Source: Tillus elongatus
Taxonomy: Eukaryota > Arthropoda > Insecta > Coleoptera > Cleridae
Assembly (NCBI GenBank): GCA_964006375.1
Contig: OZ023265.1
Location: 11,255,795-11,319,794 of the forward strand
DNA: 64,000 nt
Reading direction: 5' to 3'
The notes under the pieces are model-generated. The model searched no databases. It worked only from the letters and a program-made list of their open reading frames with translations, and had not been told where the DNA came from. Every line of letters starts with the position of its first letter. The first letter of the stretch is position 1. The position numbers and the translations under genes were made by a program. This document shows positions 59,565 through 64,000 of this stretch, in pieces.

Positions 59565-61116
59565 TTCAACAACATACCACGAGGGCTTACAGCCTAAATA
59601 CTATCGTACCGTGGGTGTCGACAAGGAGGAAAGAGGCAACTTGTTAATTCTGGACTTGAAGGTTTGGTGGTTCGGGGGAGAAGGAAAAACATGTGCCGGC
59701 AAGGAATTCCACAACTTGGAAGTCCTCGGGACAAAAGAGCGGGCATAACAAGATCTTCTATGTCTGGTGACCTGGACAGTAACTGGGTGCATTCGCTCTG
59801 TTCCCCTGGTAGATCTGTTGGGGGCAGCAGGTGGAGGAACTATGGAAGAAAGCTCCTCTGAGCAGTGCCCGTGCAGATATCTATAAAAGAGAGAGAGAGA
59901 GAGAGGTCACCAACAACACGTCGGTGGGCAAGGGATAGCAGCCTTTGGGTGATGGTAGGGTCACCCTAGCTGGTGAAAAGTATTTGCGAGCCCGGAAGAG
60001 GAAACCCAATTTCTTAGCAGCCGCTTCTGCAATTGATGTGACATGTTGGTGCCAATTAAGATTTCGATCCACAGAAATGCCAACAAGAGAAAATGACTCA
60101 TTACTTTGAATAACTTGGTTGTTCGTTGTGATGGGTCTAGGGCTGGTGTATCTCTTGTGAGAAAGAAAGCAAGACTTAGTTTTGGTGGGGTTGAATTGTA
60201 CAAGATTTCTACTTCCCCAGTCTAATATTTTTTGGAGATCCACGGAGACAGAACCCTCCATGAGTCTGCGATCCTCATCTGATTGGGCTAAAGAGACAGG
60301 CTTAGAATATTGTATATTTGAGTGGAGGGTGCTGTCGTCCGCATAACTGTGAACTGGGTTGGATGTGCTAGAGAGGAGGCCATTGATGTGGAGAAGAAAC
60401 AAAGTAGGGGCTAAAGCTGAACCTTGAGGAATTACTGCATTAATTGGATACAGTTTAGAGGAATGGCCATCCACAACAACAGATATGCTCCTGTTGGAGA
60501 GGAAATTTGCTGTCCAGGTACAAAGTTTTGGTGGTAGGCCATAGGCCGGAAGTTTATTAAGCAGCGCTGCGTGCCAGACCTGGTCGAATGTTTTGGATAT
60601 GTCTAGAGCAACAATCTGGGATTCACCGTGTTGTTCCATAGACTTGTTCCAAGAATGGGTGACAAAGGAAAGGAGGTCGGCAGTCGATCTGCGCTGACGG
60701 AATCCATACTGCCTGTTGTGGATTAGACTGTGTTTTTCAAGGAATTTTAGTAATTCGGTGTTTATATACTTTTCCATCACTTTAGAGACGACTGAAAGGA
60801 AAGAAATAGGCCTGTAGTTGCTAGGGAGCGCTTTGGATCCTTTCTTGGGGATGGGTTGTACTCGAGCAGTTTTCCAGTTACTAGGGAATATGGCTTTATT
60901 GTAAGATATCTGAAACAGACGAGTCAGGACAGGAGCAAGTTCTGGTGCGCATTTTTTGAGAACAATTGCTGGGATCTCGTCAAGGCCAGAGGCTTTCCTG
61001 GTATTAAGAGAAGAGAGCATCTTTCGTACCTTTTTAGCTTCGAAAATGATCCCTTATTTTATGCGTGACATTGGGGGCTGTTGGTGGTTGAACATTTGGA
61101 GGTGGGTTGAGAGTAG
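59565..61116 (-). pseudogene. LINE family 2, copy D (RT to A tail, internal deletion)
   Basis: The minus strand has a 379-codon frame at 61020-59881: LSSLNTRKASGLDEIPAIV, NYRPISFLSVVSKVMEKYI, ALDISKTFDQVWHA, SALAPTLFLLHINGL, SYADDSTLHSN and FSLVGISVDRNLNWHQH. The YADD box is kept. Compared with copy A about 130 bp are missing near 59968, shifting the frame. The C-terminal part (FVPRTSKLWNSLPAHVF) is in a separate frame at 59792-59601. An A tail (T run) lies at about 59553-59565. The 5' end lies at about 61116, inside the RT-upstream region. Confidence 0.9.
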
Positions 61117-61141
61117 TTGGGTGGTTAGTTAATTTATTTTA

Positions 61142-61172
61142 AAATTCGCGACCATAACGCGCTTTCTGCGTC
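61142..61172 (+). repeat. Right terminus of split TIR unit
   Basis: AATTCGCGACCATAACGCGC followed by TTTCTGCGTCC, partner of the left end near 58513. Confidence 0.7.
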
Positions 61173-62239
61173 CGGATTTTTTTACACTCATCCAAGCGGC
61201 CATAAATGGACACACTGTATGTAGAGGACAATATTAATACCCTACCGTCGTCATCTCGTTTTCAGTACGAGGTAAGTCGTAATGAATATATTTTTATCAT
61301 TCGAATGCAGATATCAGATTTCATTTCGTATTTATCATCTGTATAAATAATGAGAAGTGTTGTTTCATAATTCTTATAACAGCACGTTTCTATCTAGATG
61401 CGTCCCCTCCAGGAGTCCGTAGTGGCATTGTTTGTCAAGACGATAAACTAAATATGCTTTTTCAGCAGTTTTATCTACTTGGTGTAATTGTTTTTATGTA
61501 ATATAGCACAAGCATTTCATACATGGTTCAGTTTAGTAGTTGACATTGCCATCTTTGCAACAGTCTTGGGTGTTAGTGTGTTTTTGATTTGTTTTTAATT
61601 GATTTTTATAGTGATACTTCTGTCGTATAAAGTATTGCATAGTGAGGTTCTGATCAGATTGGAAAATGAAGAATTCCCTCAAGGTCTCACTTGCTGACTG
61701 GTAAATAAATATCTTTTTGGTAGGGCGTTCCAAGTAAATTACAAACATATAGAGGTATCCGTTTTTCGAGCGGAAGCGTAAACATCTCGATTAAGAGCAG
61801 GATTCGAAAGTGGTAGTTGTAGAAATAAATCTCCGTGTGGGGGGCTACTGTATCAATACTTGAATATTAACGTAAAAGATACAAATGTCCAATTTCACAA
61901 AGCTTAAATAGTTAACGGCCGGTTAGCAGTGGCGGCTCGTGAGTGTCGCGGTAGCGGAGGTAGGATTTTTTTTAATTTTCAAGGTCACACGTTTTCCTGG
62001 CACTTCAGAATTTCTGTGAAGAATCCATTTATACAAAAATATAGACTTCCACAAGAATAATTTTTTAAATTTTATACCTTTTTGAAATAATTTATTCACG
62101 AATTACTGAGGGTATAAATAAACAGGAATAAACACATAATTCCTAAGAAGCATGAAATTGTACAACATTTTCGTTATTTAACCGACTCTGTATCTTTAAA
62201 GTTCAGAAGATCGCAATAGCGTGCAAGATAAAAGTGACC
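61173..62239. other. Unassigned interval
   Basis: Nothing recognised apart from chance splice-like pairs. Confidence 0.3.
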
Positions 62240-62720
62240 ATCCTGTATATAACTCAAAAAATTATAAGGCGGTTTTGATGAAATTAGGTAGGCACCTTTC
62301 TTTTGTAAATGGCTTGGATAGGTTTGATAGCCACGAACAGCGGGCCAGTTTTACAGGTAAAATTTTAAGTTTTCTTTCATTTTTATTCATCGGAAAATAA
62401 AAAACCCATGTCAGTCAAATTTAGTACGCAGGTTTCTATTGTAAAACGTACCCATACTATATACGAAAATTTGGATCTCGTAAGTTAAAGGAAAACGGGT
62501 ATAAGAAGAATTGGGTTTCACTGTAGGTCAAAGAAGGTCACAAGACCAAAATATTGTGGCTATTTGATATTACGCGCAAAGACTAACTTGTCTTGGCGCA
62601 AAAAGGTCCAGAAGTACGAGAAACTACTACTTTCAAAATTTTATAATTTTTCACCTGTCAAGAGTGGTGATTTGAAACGGCAAAATTGGTGATTTTTAAA
62701 CAAAGATTCTGAAACTGATG
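62240..62720 (+). repeat. Diverged repeat R fragment
   Basis: TATAACTCAAAAAATTATAA, CTTTTGTAAATGGCTTGGAT and a later GGTCAAAGAAGGTCACAAG-type body follow repeat R order. No TA tract or termini. Confidence 0.6.
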
Positions 62721-63179
62721 CGGTCTATGGCTGGCAAATATTGCATGAAATGTTATAGATTTATATTTCGACAGTTCTTCTCGTTCATATAATAAAATAT
62801 GTTTACTTATATACACATTTGATATAGACCTTATTTTGTGCAGATAACTCTCTACCATCGGAAGTTCACATACTAAGCTTGTAGGTTAATTTTCTATGGA
62901 TTACGATCATGGTTGGGAAGTATGCCTCACATTATACTTCACTTGTCACATTCTTCGTCGCCGAGTGATAAGGATGGCTAGTATCTCACCAAATAATCGT
63001 CTAACGAGGGTTGAAATCTTAGTGGTGGCCGATTTTTGTACTCTTTTATTTAACTTCAATCTTTACTCATCAGATTATACAATTCCAATGTATTTTTTAG
63101 CAAACTTTTGCAGAAAATAAGGTGATAACGACAACGCGATCAAACAAAGTTGTTAAATATTTTTTTCTTTTTGTTTCAG
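62721..63179. other. tai intron end
   Basis: Unrecognised AT-rich DNA ending in the polypyrimidine-rich acceptor TTTTTTTCTTTTTGTTTCAG (63160-63179). Confidence 0.6.
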
Positions 63180-63345
63180 TAATAAATGCAACAATGAAAA
63201 ACGTCGTCGAGAACAAGAAAATATCTACATAGAGGAGCTGGCCGAGCTAATATCCGCCAACTTCGCGGACATGAGCTCGCTCTCGGTTAAGCCCGACAAG
63301 TGCGCCATTCTACAAGAAACTGTCAACCAAATTAGAAGTATTAAG
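63180..63345 (+). CDS. tai: taiman, bHLH-encoding exon
   Basis: A 166-bp exon between a polypyrimidine tract with CAG (63177-63179) and donor GTAAGG (63346). The first base completes the codon begun at 10439-10440. The following 55 codons read [20 protein letters not shown], then [35 protein letters not shown], ending on a codon boundary. This is the basic helix-loop-helix of p160/SRC nuclear receptor coactivators. [10 protein letters not shown] is the basic region, [11 protein letters not shown] helix 1, and [15 protein letters not shown] helix 2. PAS domains and receptor-binding LXXLL boxes would follow in exons beyond the window. The protein acts in the nucleus with the ecdysone receptor in flies. 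GC content and conservation stand out sharply from the surrounding AT-rich repeats. Confidence 0.96.
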
Positions 63346-63600
63346 GTAAGGTTTTTATTTATAATTTCATATTGTTTCCCAAAAGAGATTAAACTACGCT
63401 CCTAGGTTAAACTCTACCAATATCTTCGACATTAAAAACTGGCGGCTGATACTAGAAATTATGACTGATCATGTTGAGTTACCTGAAAGTAATACGTTTA
63501 TCAAAAATTGATGGTACTAAAAAAAACCTTCAAATACTGAAAAGAGAGGAGCTTATTTTGAGTTTCATTTTTTTTTATGCCCAGATTCTAGCCCGATAGT
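63346..63600 (+). other. tai: Start of the next tai intron
   Basis: Begins GTAAGG. No other feature recognised before the LINE remnant. Confidence 0.6.
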
Positions 63601-64000
63601 GGCAGCTATGGAAATGGGATTAAGCGACCAATACTTCTAGAATAATGTGAGAGTATTACGTTAGAATGTGAGTGGGCCATACCGGTCCCTCCACCGCGAC
63701 CATAAGGTCTATTGTGGCTCACGCCTAATGGTCTATATTTCGCCCAACAAGGCCAGCCTCCTGCAGAGGTCGATAATCTTTGTGGGCGAAAGTTGATCCA
63801 GATCTTCCGGAGCAAGCTTTGTCTTGCCAAAGAGCGGTTATCTAGTCCTGTCCGCCGCCGGACAGGAACACAGTACGTGCTCTGCTGTCTCGTCACTCTC
63901 CATACACAGCCTGCACTCAGTCTCCTGACCGACTCCAATTCGGTGCATGTGGTGACGCAAGCGGGAGTGTCCCTTATACAGGCCGACTAGAGTACTCAGT
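63601..64000 (-). pseudogene. C-terminal end of another RNase H-group LINE
   Basis: The minus strand from the window edge reads GLYKGHSRLRHHMHRIG, ECRLCMESDETAEHVLCSCP and ADRTR before a stop near 63845. This is the zinc-knuckle region (CxxC...H...C) at the end of R1/I/LOA-type ORF2 proteins, about half identical to the knuckle of the full-length LINE. The rest of the element lies outside the window. Confidence 0.75.

Noticed and set aside
61255..61275. Six-base microexon between TTTTCAG and GTAAGT
   Set aside because: It is in the tai intron but would need transcript support. Such pairs occur by chance in 50 kb.

Overview
The window is animal nuclear DNA, almost certainly from an insect. 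The single host gene recognised is the insect p160/SRC nuclear-receptor coactivator taiman (tai), on the + strand. One exon (10333-10440) carries a likely start region. The next exon (63180-63345) encodes the basic helix-loop-helix. The codon split by the intron joins in frame, and all splice sites are canonical. The 52,739-bp intron between them, and the roughly 10 kb before it, are almost entirely transposable elements, tandem repeats and long TA microsatellites. The order within insects cannot be fixed from this sequence.

Region by region. 1-470: an R4-like LINE remnant. 0.8-3 kb: a dispersed repeat (called R here) with a TA tract and a short LINE insertion. 3.2-4.8 kb: four 403-bp tandem units. 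6.2-8.5 kb: a minisatellite of 70/77-bp units with higher-order structure. 9.0-9.5 kb: a 426-bp fold-back. 10.3 kb: tai exon. 11-16.5 kb: two tRNA-derived SINEs, a broken Jockey-like LINE and small inverted-repeat elements. 16.5-22.5 kb: two copies of a minisatellite-bearing repeat plus several R copies.

22.5-31.7 kb is a three-level nest. A TIR element was split by a LINE, which was in turn split by a young errantivirus (Ty3/gypsy with env), each with its own target duplication. The errantivirus (23864-31439) has two 409-bp LTRs that look identical by eye, a tRNA-Ser type primer site, gag, pol with one frameshift, and env.

32.7-46.4 kb is dominated by one RNase H-bearing LINE family (LOA/R1-like). 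It has a full-length copy with two intact ORFs (39826-45024) and four 5'-truncated copies in the window, all with recognisable target duplications, two of them with one mismatch. A second LINE family has copies at 15.7, 36.6, 56.6 and 59.6 kb. 47.4-51.9 kb holds tandem duplications around a 2.4-kb palindrome. 52.9-62.7 kb holds further R copies, and 63.6-64 kb is the tail of another LINE.

The features do not form a pathway. They record successive insertions into an intron that the host must still splice out. The most noteworthy items are the intact LINE, the young errantivirus with its apparent env splicing arrangement, the giant palindrome, the mobile minisatellite element, and hammerhead-like RNA cores in the fold-back repeats.
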